NCBI GenBank assembly: GCA_964036155.1
Contig: OZ038422.1
Span: 37,099,201 to 37,163,200, forward strand
From: Diploscapter coronatus
Taxonomy: Eukaryota; Nematoda; Chromadorea; Rhabditida; Rhabditidae
Direction of reading: 5' to 3'
Length of the DNA stretch: 64,000 nt
Below are positions 25,720 through 39,300 of this stretch, piece after piece. The position numbers were made by a program, and so were the translations under genes. A model generated the notes under the pieces. That model worked only from the letters and a program-made list of their open reading frames with translations, was not told the origin of the DNA and ran no database searches. Each line of letters starts with the position of its first letter. Within the stretch, counting starts at the first letter, position 1.

Positions 25720-28700
25720 ATGACCTCCTTCACTGCCGAACTTCATCTCAGTCTTCGGTATTTTCAAATATTGTGCCTTTCTTCACAAATTCACGTTTTG
25801 ATTGCAGGAATGTGCACTACGGGCCATCGACTTCTGGAGTCAGAGTGAGTATTCAGACGCAACACTCGTCGGATAACTTTGTCGAGGTCAGTCATACTCA
25901 TAAATTTATCATAGACAGAAAATTTGACTTTTTCTTTAATTTAGCCCCTCCCTTGAATATTCTCGAATTCCATTTTTTCTGAATCTATAACATACACTTT
26001 ACCCCCGATTATAAATTAATGATTCGACTGTTAACACGCAAAAAATAACATTGGATTTGAGAATCCAAATCTAAAGATTATTACATGTTTAGAGTTATTG
26101 CCACTCCTTTTCCGTGTTCTTTTGGTGAATGGTAATATTTTCCGAATTATGACTTTCAGATTTCTCAAACGGAGACGATATTCCACTCTCGAGATGCCGA
26201 ATTCAAGCACAGTTGCTCTGTCAAATACCAGTTTGAGAAGCTGCAGCGATTGAAATTCGTCGTGTGAGTGGAGATTTGCTTGATTTATTTCAAACAATAT
26301 TCCATTTTCAGTTACGGAGTGCAGGACGAATCGGGGATATTCTCCGAGAAGCTGGGCGAGTGTCTGTGCGACCTGTCAGTGGCGATCGCCAATCGATGTC
26401 AGATGCTCCTTCCCTTCGGCAGCTCCTCTCAACTCCAACTCAGCATCACTGTTCCCGAGTTCTACGCACAGTACATCAATCTGCAGGTACATTTAAACTT
26501 TCTTATATATTTCTTCCTTATTTTCAATCGAGTAACGTAATTTTTCGATTTTCTTTATTCGTTCAGATTCAGGAATAATGATTTCATACGATTTTGTAGT
26601 TTTTATATCGAAGAGAAAATAGTTATTTACAAAAATCGTGTTTTTTTCTCAATCTTTTCGATTCACCTCGAGAAATTTCATCCAAAATTTTCGTTTTTTC
26701 TGTAAAAATTGCGTATTTTGTAAAACTTTCAGTTCTACGGCCACAACCTGCATTCGAACACGTCCCATCCCCTGGCTGCCTATTTCGTGCTCGTTCTGCA
26801 GGTCTCTCCCGATTTGTCCATTGTTCTGCATCGAAGTGAGGTCATCAAAGTAAGTGATTTTCTAAGTGAAAAATAACATTTTTTATTTTGACAGGACAGG
26901 AATATTTGTCAATTTTAAATATAATTCATTGATGAGAACTCCCAATGATACTCACCTTACAATTATGAAAAAGACATTTTCCTTCAAATATTTTATAATT
27001 TCGCTTTTTCTAATCTTGCCTATATTTTGCATTGCAGGACGAGAAAACTCCGCACTGGGAAGCCTTCAAAGTGCCTCTCTTCGTTCTGCAGCAATTCCAC
27101 GAGGGATCCATCGAGTTGAAATGCTACAATTTCAACGTCAACGCGACCGACAGTTTCATCGGTAAGTTTTTACTCTTTCCAACTCTTGTATTCTTGCGGG
27201 AAAACAGATCGAAGTATTCCATAAAATCCCATCGATCTAAAATTCTTTGCGAAGATATGAATGAGCTGTTTCTTGATGAAAATATGCACTCTTCCTACAA
27301 GCTTTTGTACATTTACGGATATAGGTTTCTTTGCATCGCTTCTTTACAAATATTCGATTTTCAAAGATATGTCTTAATTTTGCTATTTCCTTCCAGGCCA
27401 TTGTCGAACAACTCTCTACCAACTGCAACAAGGACCCGGCGCGATGAATTCTTACATGGTAACTCTGAGTTTAAAACTAGAAACTTTAAATCCAATTTGC
27501 AGTTGCTGGACATGAATGGAGTGCATATTCACGAGAAGACGAGTCTGATGCTGCGCAGATGCGATCTTACGACTGGTCCAACCTATTTCGACCTGATCAA
27601 CAAAGGGTGAGGCATTTCACTGAATTCCAAATGTTCAATTTACTTTTTAATTCGTGATTGAAAGAACTAGTGAAGTGTCAAATGAAAGTGAAAAGATGCC
27701 AATATGTAATGCAAGATAAATAAACTTGCAGAATTCACCTACATCTCACGGAAGCAGTCGACATGACAGCCTCAAATGGGAATCCAAATTCGCCAGGTAA
27801 AAGTTCACTTATTTTATTTCAATTTTTGCACGATAAACAAAATATTTTCGCAGAAACTGTTAGATATCTTTTTATGAAGCATTCTCATAACACATACAGT
27901 GACGGCCAAAATTTCGGAACAATCACTGTCATAAAAATAATTTCGCACGTTCGATTCCCGTCAACCAATTTTATAAAATTTTATGCCATACTCAGTTCAT
28001 GATAATTCGGTTATCCAGAATGAATTCACTTTAATTTTATTCTAAATTAATTGTGGTTCATTCTACTTTTATAATATAGATTTAAACTTTTGATCGCCAT
28101 TGTATGTGCAGTTCAAAACATTGATCAATTTTATGGATTAGATTAGATTGATAAATTCTGTTCTTCTTATAGAATATTTGTACTGTAAAGAGTTCCAATT
28201 TCTTCAGATAGTGATTTCAAACCATTTCCAGACTCGTTGCACTTCATCCACCCGCACCAGCCCTCCGCCTATCTCCGTTCGATCCTCTCCGTCACTCCCC
28301 CTCTTCTGGCCTACCTCGCCAACCCACGCATTGCAGCCCTCGGATTCGGAGCCAAAGTCGGCGACGATTTCAAACTGTCGCAGTGTTTCTATTTGGTAAG
28401 CGTTGTTTAGTATAGTTGGTTCGATAAATCATTTTTTTATGTATATTTCACATAAAATCGGAGTTTATGTTGAGCATGAAGAAATCATCCACTCATCTAT
28501 GTGTCGAATGATTTTTTAAATATATTAATTTATCGAAGCGGACTAACTTTTTTCAAAAATTAATGAAAGTAGAAGAAACAACTTTCAGAATGGATCTCCC
28601 TCTGACGCGCATGTGGATGGCCTGGTGGGTCTGCTGAATGCCTACCGCACCTCCCGAATAGCTCTGCAGCCCTTCGCTCCAACCGAATTCGCTGACTGCA

Positions 28701-29552
28701 TCTACTACGTTTCTACGTGAGTTATCAGAGAACTTTATTGAAAGCTGGCTCTTTATACGAATAATTCATTCCTTTTCCATTCGTATGTTCATACGTCGAC
28801 TTCAAGTCTATCAAAACCTTTAAAATTTTGTGATGCGTTCAAACAGTATTTTTAAACGAATAATAATGTTCACACCATATTTCAAGAAGAAAAGATCAGA
28901 AAAGCAACGAGAGAAAGCCTTCTAAATCTTAGAGTTTATCTATTCTTCTTTCTGCACAGTTCTTCAATTCCATTTTTTTACTATGTTTCATTCTCAACAG
29001 CAATATTTGAAAATCTTCTGTTTAGCCTAGCGAAAGCGGAATCTCGGCGTCGAGTGGGTCTATACTTCTGTCTGCTGATTCTGACGGACGGCGCCCCCAG
29101 CAACAACAAACGCACTATCGATGCCATCGTCGACTCCTCCTACTTCCCCTGCAGCGTTTTCGCTATCGGGGTCGGAAAGGTGAATTCTTCCTCAAACGCG
29201 AGAAAATATTCAAATTGTAAAATTTAGAAGAAAGTGATTCCTGGAATGGACATTCTTTTGTCGCCAACGTTGAAACATTCCGATGGGCGGGCTCTCTGCA
29301 GACAGGTAAAATTTCGAGAATTATCATTTATGAAGTAGGTGAATTTATTATTGCTCTCCAAAACTGAGTTTTTTCCGATAAAATTCGTTATTGACACAGC
29401 GTAATTTTCTGTCAGGATCTTTTCGTGATAAAAATTATCAATTCTTTCAGAATTTCATGTTCGTGCATTCTGACGACTTGGACAAGGAGAACGCATTGGC
29501 TCTGTTGCCTCTGCAGATGATTCAGTGGGCCAAACGATTCGATTCCGCCTAA
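25720..29552 (+). CDS. Copine (two C2 domains plus copine vWA domain), atypical
   Basis: Copines are phospholipid-associated proteins with two C2 domains and a C-terminal von Willebrand A-like domain. Exons: 25720-25757, 25808-25886, 26160-26263, 26312-26486, 26733-26849, 27038-27161, 27397-27458, 27503-27606, 27732-27796, 28232-28395, 28589-28716, 29026-29179, 29228-29305, 29451-29552; 497 aa against about 530-560 typically. C2A is about residues 1-125 and C2B about 130-250. The copine domain starts near 265, with the MIDAS-type DMTASNG (278-284; DFTASNG in most copines), a GFGAKVGDDF segment and ILTDG further on. The aspartates that bind calcium in ordinary copine C2 loops are missing: C2A has NVHYGPSTSG and C2B has HNLHSNTSHPLAAYF where other copines have acidic loops. 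The start is the first ATG after a likely trans-splice acceptor; an in-frame ATG at 25687 would add 11 residues. C. elegans gem-4 and nra-1 are family members, but orthology is not decided. Confidence 0.92.
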
Positions 29553-30379
29553 TTCATTGATTCCATAGACAAATTAGGAAATCCACGATTCTTGATATAC
29601 ATAATCTTTCTACCTTGTCGCATTTATTCATCTATTCAATACTATCTTCCAAAGTCGTGTACAGATCGAGGCAGACTTGCAGCCAGAATGAGAAAGTTTC
29701 GGGAAGAGGGTACGCAGAAACAAATTTCTATAAAAAAGTGATACATCAAGAGGAGTACACATGAAGGTTTTGGTTTAAGCCTTGCCTAAATCTGGTCGTG
29801 TATAATTTCATCTTTCAAATATCCAAATGATTGTTTCAATTTCAATTCTTCGATTTCATTTCAGAATCAAACACATTTCCTTCTCTTCACTTTTCTGTGT
29901 CATTTCTAACTCACCACAGATGTTTTCTCCTTCATTCAGATGCCATATTAGCAATGCTTTCGGCTAGCATTTCCTTATTTATATTTTTGTTTCAACTCAG
30001 TATCGGTTAGATATTTCTGGGAATGAGTGCCTTTCAATGCTCACTTGACGAATGATAAATCAAAAAGACCCAGAGGCTAAATTTATATGGTCCACGATAA
30101 TTTAGGAAAAATCCGCAATTTATTCTGATGGTATAAGGCTAGATACATGATTTTGTTAAAAATTTTCCTAGTTATTATGGGCCATACTTATCAGTGTTTG
30201 TAAGATTTTCTTCCTAAGTTGCCAAACAAATGTATGTTTTTGATGAATTTTCTAATTTGAGAAGTATGAAATCAAATAAATATTTAGTCTTATTGCTGTA
30301 TCTTCGACTCTTCTACGGTTTGTACGTTTGGTATATTTTCTGTTTCTCCACTGCTGCCTATCCCTGAGTCGTTGAGTCC
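29553..30379. other. Convergent intergenic region between copine and bestrophin
   Basis: Space between two 3' ends. An AATAAA at 30275-30280 on the plus strand is possible but distant for the copine. No other gene features are visible. Confidence 0.4.
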
Positions 30380-33300
30380 TCATCTCTCGCTGCTCCTGAC
30401 GAAGATCATCTCCTCTCTCTGCTCGTCCATTTCATTGCCTCCATTCACTGCCGAGCCGATGTCCGGTTTGTTGCCGCCTCTCCTGCAATCAACAACCATC
30501 TTGTGTTCTCGAAAAATTAAAGTCAGAATTTCGAACAACAATGATCTTGATAGCTGATAATGGCATGAATCATTTTATTCTTCGCGTATGAAGATATTTC
30601 ATCAATGTGAAATGAATCCACCATTGCCAAATGGTTTGTGCAAAATATCGAAAATTTTGTTACTAGTTGATAAACTTTATGAATCTAACGTAACCATTCA
30701 AATAACCTGATACTTCCTTATCATCTCTTATGTTTTCGACTTACTTGAGGAACGCAGAAGCAACAGTGTGACGCAGTTTGGGAATGAGTGCCTTGTCGCC
30801 CTCCTTGTAGATGGGAACGTCTGTCGGCACGCACAGAATCTGGTAGAGCGAGTCGCAGTACTGCTCCAGCAATTCACACATAGGGAAATCGTCATCATCC
30901 TGAAATGACGAGAAACTTGGAAGGTAAAAGGATTTAAAGTTGTCAGTGAGTTGTGGAGACATTGACAAATCATGTTTTTTTTTACATTTTCTAAAAAATT
31001 TGACTGCTAGGGGTCGTCGTCAATTGCAGCATTTTTTGTGTCCCTTCTAAAATTTTTACTGATAGGGCTCTTCAATACGCAGTATTTTTTTACCCTTTCT
31101 AAAAAATTTTTACTGATAAGGATCGTTCAGACACAACGTTTTTTACTGACAGGAGTCATCAATACGCAGCATTTTTTTACCCTTTCTAAAAAATTTTTAC
31201 TGATAGGGATCGTCCAGACGTTAGTTGCAATGAAACTCGCTCGAAATAACATGAAAAATGAAAGGAACACAAGAAATTATGCAATCGTTCTTTCTTCACT
31301 TCCCATACTATTTTGAGTGAGCTACAAATTGTAAGTTGCATTGCAACTAAGTATGAACGGGTCCGAATGAAGGTAAACTTATAATTTTATTGAAGAAACT
31401 AGAAAAATTTGATGAATTTTTAAGAATAAAGTTTCATAATGCATTGTTAGAGATACAAAATTCTTATCTACGGTTTGCAATAGAAAGTTCCAATTATTCG
31501 AAAAAAAACAATATAATCATAAAAAAATATCTGAATAAGTCGGCATCATTTTTTTCAAATTTGCGTTAAAATAAGCAAAATTTTGCAAAATTTGACATAT
31601 ATTTCATTCCATTTTCATTTATAAATTTCTCTATTTCACCCACTTGATATTCTGCCAGTATTTCTAGAATCTTTTCTCTTTTTCATGTTTCATGTTTTTG
31701 AAAGTAGTTATGATTTTATCGAAATTTTCAAATTTTACCCGTGTTTTACGACTTTATCTTTACTCTGCAGGTCATTGCAAACATTTCTTCGTTAGTCATT
31801 GCAGAAATTTCTTCGTTTTATCACTTTTTAAGAAGTTCTGAGTCGCATTTCAGAATCCTGATTCTTAATTATTCCTGTGTAAAGTTAAAATTCAGTAATG
31901 AGATGTAATTTTGAAATATTGAAAATCGTAAAATTAAGCGAATTCATTTGCATTTATTTAGATGAATCTTATCTTTGCTCATGATTATTAGTGTTTTTAA
32001 GAAGGCAACTGTTAGAAACCCGATAATATTCCATTATTGTTATGTACGCAAGATTTGCGTCTCACGTTATCAATTTTATCGATAATTCAAAAATTCTGGG
32101 TGATGAGCTCACAGAAAAAGACACCGGGACACCAATTAGAAAAAGGCAACTTTTTCGAGAAATAATTTGAGGGAAAGAAAAAAGATTGGCAAAAGTGGTG
32201 TCTTTCTAGGAGCCTCCCGAGGTCGGGTTTGCCAAAACTTTAAGCTACCATACTCCTGCATACGATAATTTTTTATGAAAAACGGATAGCACCATGATGA
32301 TCAGCGTGAAAAACTAAACAATATATGTGAAAATCAGCCCGATTTGCGGATCCCTGTTTATACAGACTTTGGTCCTTACTGGCATTTACTTTTAGTTTGA
32401 AAGCCAAATAATTAATTTTAGAAGGTACAGAATTGGCGAATTCAGTTAACATTATTTTATTTATTAGAATTTTTCATAATTTTTAAATTGAAGCTCTATT
32501 GTCCTAGAAATCTATCGGATGACTTTTTCGTAGTTTTATGCAAATGTTTCCTCATTTTATTGGAACCTATCTAATTTTTTCGAGGAAAAAGAATAATTTT
32601 TATTTTATTCTATGTGATTTTATCCGAATTTTTGCTGGACATTTATTGAAATATCTAGGTTTCCCAAACAACGAAAATTGAATACAAGAAATAAATAAAC
32701 ACCTTTTATTATGCTTTTTATTAATAATAATTGAATGTACAATACAATTCAAAATTTAATGAAGAACAAGATTCTTCTGATAAAACCTTCGAATTGAGCG
32801 CCGAACACTTAAAAACCACACTACCAAGCATGATCTAGGCTAAAATAATAATAATAAAAAGCTAACAAAATATAAATATTATTACCTCATCAGGGATCAA
32901 ATCAAATGTATCTTCATTTTCTCTCGATTCATTTGAAAATTGTGGTCTTTCACCATTTGAAGCGCTTCCAATTGTTGAAATGTACTCCTAACATAATTTC
33001 CATTGGTTATTTTATAGAAAAAACCTACTGGTCCTTTAGGATTGTTGTTTCCTTCCATGTTCATTGAAAATTATCGAAATCAAATATGCGAACAATGATA
33101 AAAAAAATGACTGATCTTCTCTATAAACAATGTTCAGAAGTGATATTAAGAATTATCGCTTATAAAGTCTGCATTACGCTTATCAGCTATTCCCCCATAT
33201 TTTACGAGTTTCCTTCCTGATATGAAATAGAACCATAAAGTGCAATAAGAAGAAAATTTTCCTAGGGCCCTTTATTTCTCTACTCTTCCCCTCCTGTGGA

Positions 33301-36300
33301 TCTTGTGTACGCACTGATAAAACACTCCATTTAAATATAAAATTAGAGCAGTAAAGGGACGATAACACGATTACTGTGGAATCAACGCAACTCTGACATT
33401 CAACAGACCTGATAAATGAGAAGTGACAGGTTTAACGAGCAAAGGAGAATCTGTTTCACCTTTCTCACGATTAGATAATTGAATTCATAGTTTGTAATCG
33501 GAAAAATTAAAGATACAATTTCAAAGGGTTGTCTTACACGAGAATTGCAGATGTGAATCAAACAGATAATACAATATCGTAAGCAAAATCGTGAAAGTGT
33601 ATCCAACCAGATAAAATCTGAAAAATAGAAAATTCCAGTACCGCTTTAAAATCATTTCAGCCTGCCCATTATAGACCTAGTTTCATTTTATATCAGATGA
33701 AGTATGAAATAAATTTCAATTATCTAATCTGGCAAATAAAAAATCAAAGTGTAAAATAATACCTCTCCGAAAGGATTCAAGATAATATGAGCGATTCGGA
33801 GCCATCCGATGAAGAACAGATTGAACATTGCTGAATGAAATGACTCAATTCTGGTGATCGCTTTATTCGGCTATTCAGAAACCGCACGACATCAAGACCT
33901 CAAGACATGCGAAATAACGGAGTTAGAATAGGGCATCGACTAATAGGGTTTTTTTCCCACTTTCATATGTCGTGAGGTCTTAAATTTCGTACGGTTTACA
34001 AGTTGCCACAACCTGCTGATATGAACTGAATGGAGAGAACGGTGGGTAGCGAGGCATCTGGGGCTTGCATCGAGTCGAACACGCGCGACTGGAAGCTGAA
34101 GATGCCAAGGAACAGAGTCGAGTAGATGAAGAAAGTGAATAACTGAAATTGCAGGTTCATTGAAAGAAAAATTAGGACCTCATTGAATTAGAAATTCTTA
34201 AATTGGAAAATTAGATAAAACAAAGTTATACTTTCACAACAAATGACAAAGGAACGAGGTTGATCTTCATGACGATTTATTCTTTACCTTATAGAACGAA
34301 GAAGGTTTCAGTTTCTGATTAAAAGTTTATTCTGCATTCGAACACTTTTCTAAAGAATATTTTCAAATCCAATCTAAGAGAACAAGAAGTTATTTCGACT
34401 GCAATTCCTCTGCATTAATGGAACTATTCATCTTGGTTACAACGTCTTCTTGGAAAGCTCTATATGAAAATGGAGGTTTTAGCATGTTCTAGAAGTATTT
34501 AGAGAACACGTCTTCAAATCTCAGTTTTAGCCATTAATGACGAAAGAAGTCTGTCTACCTGCGTGAGTGCGAGTGGAATGGGAATGAAGTCGTAGCTCAT
34601 AATGTCGCTGATGCCTGCGCGGTAATCGTTGATCTGGAAACATTCAACCGGGTCTCTTAAATAACAGGAAAAACGAGATTTTTCCTATCATTTTTTTTTT
34701 AATTACCGCATTGACGAGTTCACAGTAGTGCTTCTCAAGGATGAGAGCCTCCTTTCTCGTTCTCAACAGTCCCCTGCAACAATGCAACAGTGCTTTATTT
34801 TCATTTCAGTAGCGAGTTTTTAAAGAACCCATTCTTTTGAAAAATCATCCTACCCTTTGTAACAAGGATATTGTAAAACAGGTTTAACAGTAAAAAACAT
34901 TCAACTCTACGAGCTGATCACTTAGGAATAAAATATGGCATAGCAAATTATACCTCTAGTCCTATACCAAGAATATTAATTAGCGTAACAGTGGATAACT
35001 ATCAAAAGAATAGAGTAATGAATTGTCTAAATAGCCTGCAGCTACAGTGCTTCCCTCACCTCTTTGCATTGTAACGTTTCTTGACGAGTTGGATGATCCA
35101 AAGGAGTGGAAACCAATATCTGCAGGCAGTCGGCTTCAGCTGCGTCGAGAACATTATGTCCTTCTCTTCCCTTAACAAACCCCATTTTCATTTACTCATT
35201 TATTACAGTATTAGTGAATGAAGATTACACCTCAATGTCTTCAAAAATATTCCTTATCAATAGTAAAGAGAAGAGAAAATACCATGGTTTACAACAGCAA
35301 AACTGTCACAAAAAGATTTTCTATTTTCAAATCATCATCTGAAACATGAGAAAATATCATAAGCCTGATCTTCGTAATATTCTAAAATAATTCGAAGAAG
35401 AACGACTTCTCATTTTTCCCATTATCATCATATCCAGCAAATCATACTTTTTTCAATGATATCGTGTCTGTTGAAATAGATCTACTTGGTTAGAAGTCCT
35501 TTCTCGATGAAGGACTCATAGGTCGGAAAGTAGTGATCCCTGATCTGCACATTCACGTCCCTGAACACGAGTGCAGCACACAGAAGGAAATAGCGCTGAG
35601 CCACTGTCAGGATGGACTTCGAATCGGGCTGGAATACTAATTATTATTTAATAACGTCGAAAAATTAACTCAAAAAATATAAGAGCTGAAAGATAAAAAC
35701 TGACAAGTGAAGTGCATAGCTAGGAAACCCCAAATCTTAACGAAACTAGCCAGACAGAATTTTCGATGGCATAAATATTAGATATCAAAGTCAAAATCCA
35801 TCAAATCGAACCATAGAATCGAGAAATTTGCAGTAATTTTCCACTCGTATTTTGTGTGAGAAATAAGCAAATCCGTTTGTCACAAATATAGGCAAGTTTG
35901 TTAACGTGAGTGAAGGATCAAGGATTTAACTAATTTCTTGATTCCAGATTCCTATTTGACTTGACAAGAGAGATCAGCGGCACATCGATAACCCATTTGG
36001 GAAGTTTCAGCCTATGATCTGTTTTGTGAAGTCGGAGTTTGTAAACATGTGGATTACGTTGAAATGGGACTCGTTCTTCAATTGACCTGATTCAATAATA
36101 TCATCTTCACTATGAATGAAATGAAGAAAACTCACAATATGCTCGTTGATGAAGTACTTGAGCGTGAGCGCGACGTTCTCGGGCCAAAGGAACTGCAGGT
36201 AGACAGACTGCCAACGGGTCAGCACTATGTTAGTGACAAACGACAGCACGATTAGAACAGGGGCCTGCAAACAGAAAGTAACGTCAATCAGAAGATATAC

Positions 36301-39300
36301 ACTGAGGAAAGAGGGTGTGAAGGTAAAGCTGGGAAAATATTCGTATTTGTTGCCTTTTTCCGTACAGTTCAAGGATTTTAGAAATTGTGAATAATATTTC
36401 ATATAAAAATGATTATTTTTGAAGAGTTGTGAAATGAATGTATATCGATTTGCATTTCAAACCCCTTCTAATGAGGAATGTAAACAGCGTGCTAATCACA
36501 ACTTTTTCTCAAGATTAGTAGAATAGCCAATTCTAGCATCTCGATGACGATATCTGAATGAAAAGTGCCCCATTATATTACCTATTTCCAAGATTTGACT
36601 TTATAGGTAGGGAGCGCAAGCTCCGCCCACTCTGTGAAGTCAAAGTCAAGAAGGGCAATTTCGCTAAAATTTTCGAAAATTCATATCTTTGGTTACACTG
36701 ATCCGTTTTTCATACGGTTTTTTGCTATAATCCTGTTTAGTCCTACAGAATCCTAAAAAAAAATACTTCCATGACTCTGTCTTCAAATCGGGAATATCAC
36801 TTGTGGTCTCTACATATAAATCTTTAAAGTTGATTTTTGCCGTCGTGATAATAAAAATTACGAAATGTTCTGGTTGAACGATAGCGATTTAGCGAGCCAT
36901 TTCGATTTTACTAAATTCAGCAATCTGAGCTTTGAAATGCAGATGATAATACTTGACGGTATTGATATTTGAGTAGATTAAGATCAGTGGCATTTAAAAC
37001 TTCGTTAAAGTCATCATTAGTGCATATTTGATTTGACTAGGCGAGTTTAGCTTGATGTTAGAACGATTAGTTATAATAGGCACCATTAATCGAGAAATTC
37101 CATCTGCCGATCTGCAAAATGGGTGAACTTTATATTTTACTTGTCTTTGTCAATTAAACGATTCTTTTCTGTGCATAAATGATATAAATAAATTTGAAAA
37201 ATCATCTGTCCTTTGAATTCCATCGACTATAAAATATCTGTGAGCAGACTCTTTTGAGTTATAAAATTCAAGTTATGCTCTATCAGGGTTAATCTTATTT
37301 AGCAAAATTATAATTTAACCTGTCAAAACAATTTTCAAGATATATTTTATCTAACCTTGCATTCATTTCAGAAAATTTCTTGCTGTGCGAAATAGTTATT
37401 AATTCTGATAGATCTTCCTATATCGATTTATAGCAAAGATGATTAATAATACAGAAGCTACTACTGAAGGTGATAATATTATTAAAATTTCAAAATTGTT
37501 CATGATTTTACTAAAAAATTATGAGGTTTTGGAATTGTTGCAACACTTTCAAGAAAGCGTTGCGTCATTTTCATGTTGTGTCGTTGTGACAATTCCAAAT
37601 CGTCAAAATTGCAAAGTCTAATAAAACGTTTCAGCTAGCGATATATCTAGGGAAATAGTAGAAAATATTCTTTTGCCATTTTTATTATTATTAGGTTTTG
37701 GAATATTTGCTCTAATACTACAAATTTTAATGGCATATTCCTTTCGCATTACTGATGAAAAACGAGAGGCAAGTCATTTTATTTTTGTAGTAAAATTTGT
37801 GTATGGCAAGCAGTAAATATTAATTGATATTAATTATCAATTTAAAATTACTTTATCTCGAGTAAACTTCTTTTTCGATGATAAAGCTAGTCTTTAATTT
37901 CTGCAATATTTCCCTAGCAATGCTTGCCATCAAAATGTGAGGTGCTGGAAATGTTATCAAAAATTGTTGTCACACATATACCTGTTTAAAATGACTATCG
38001 AATAGAATTAAATGAGATATTAAGACGTACTATTTATAAGACCCGAACAAAAATTTGCATTAGTGCAAAGTATCTCCGATCCAGATATGGACCATATGGG
38101 TGAATACCACCTCGGACCCTGATCACAGCGACGAGGTTATTTTGCCCCGCTCCCTCAAGTGGGCGAGGCTATGCTAATTTCAAGTTTGAAAATGACACTC
38201 GTTAGAAGGTACAAAGAAAACTTTTTTGCTATTTATTATTTTTCAAAAATTTAAAAAGCATTATGTTCTTCATTAAATTCTGCGTCTTCTGATATATATT
38301 TTTCTGGGAATTAACCACTTGCTTAGTGCAAAAAGTGGGCCCGAAGTGAAAATTGATAATTTTTACCTCCATTTTTTGCACAAAATCGATTCTCCTGAAA
38401 ATTTTTGTTCGATGACCATATTTTTAACTATATCTATGAGAAACTACAGCCAATGTAGAGCCTTGTTAAAAAAAGAAAATCAAAAATAAAGGTCGATTTA
38501 CCCAAGTTATGAGGGCCCAAAGTTGCCTGACCAAAATATCGAAATTTCAATTTTGAGGGTTAGACCCCGCAATAGGTATAACATTCGATAGAGCTCGAAA
38601 AACTGAACAACTTTTGTGAAGACACCTCATGGTTATCTATTATGGTATGGGAGTGGTACCTCAAAAACCAAAATTTAATGTCCATTTTCAAGAAAATGAT
38701 ACGAGAATATTTTCATAGGTAGCCTACCAAAATTCGGGCTTAAATTGAAGCTAGAGACATCCATTATTTATTCCCATTCAATTTGGAGCCGAACGATACC
38801 AAACATAGTATTGAACCAAATGGTAGCGACCCATATGGTCAAGTTACCATTTGTTAAATAAGATCCATCATGTTATATATCAAATGAAAGCCCTTATCGA
38901 GCTGAGTAATATGTTGAAAACCATTTGAAAACCAGATTAGTCTATCGCCTTTTATAGTCATTTGAAGTTACTCCATTTTTGGTCTTTTTCTCGTAAGGTG
39001 GTTATAGCCAATTAAAATGATGGTATAATAAAACCACTTGCTGTATTTGGTAGAAATGGACTCGAATATTACTCTCCAGTCGATTTCGAGTCGATTGATA
39101 CCCATCTTGGTATAGTACTACTCGGGTACCATATGGGTGGTATAGCATGAACCCATATGATAACATGATAAAGTGATAGCACGGTACTCTAGGAAGCAAA
39201 AATGAAGTATTGCCCTTAATATGCTATATTCCGAAAAGATTTTTCGAATTCGTTTGATTTTACAAAAGCTATGAATTTTTGAATATTTGTGTCATTTTCA

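Noticed and set aside
35041..35150. Earlier acceptor for bestrophin exon 7 (adding LKPTACR)
   Set aside because: With the incoming phase it gives an immediate stop; the acceptor CTGCAG before 35119 keeps the frame and gives the family-typical KYWFPLLW.
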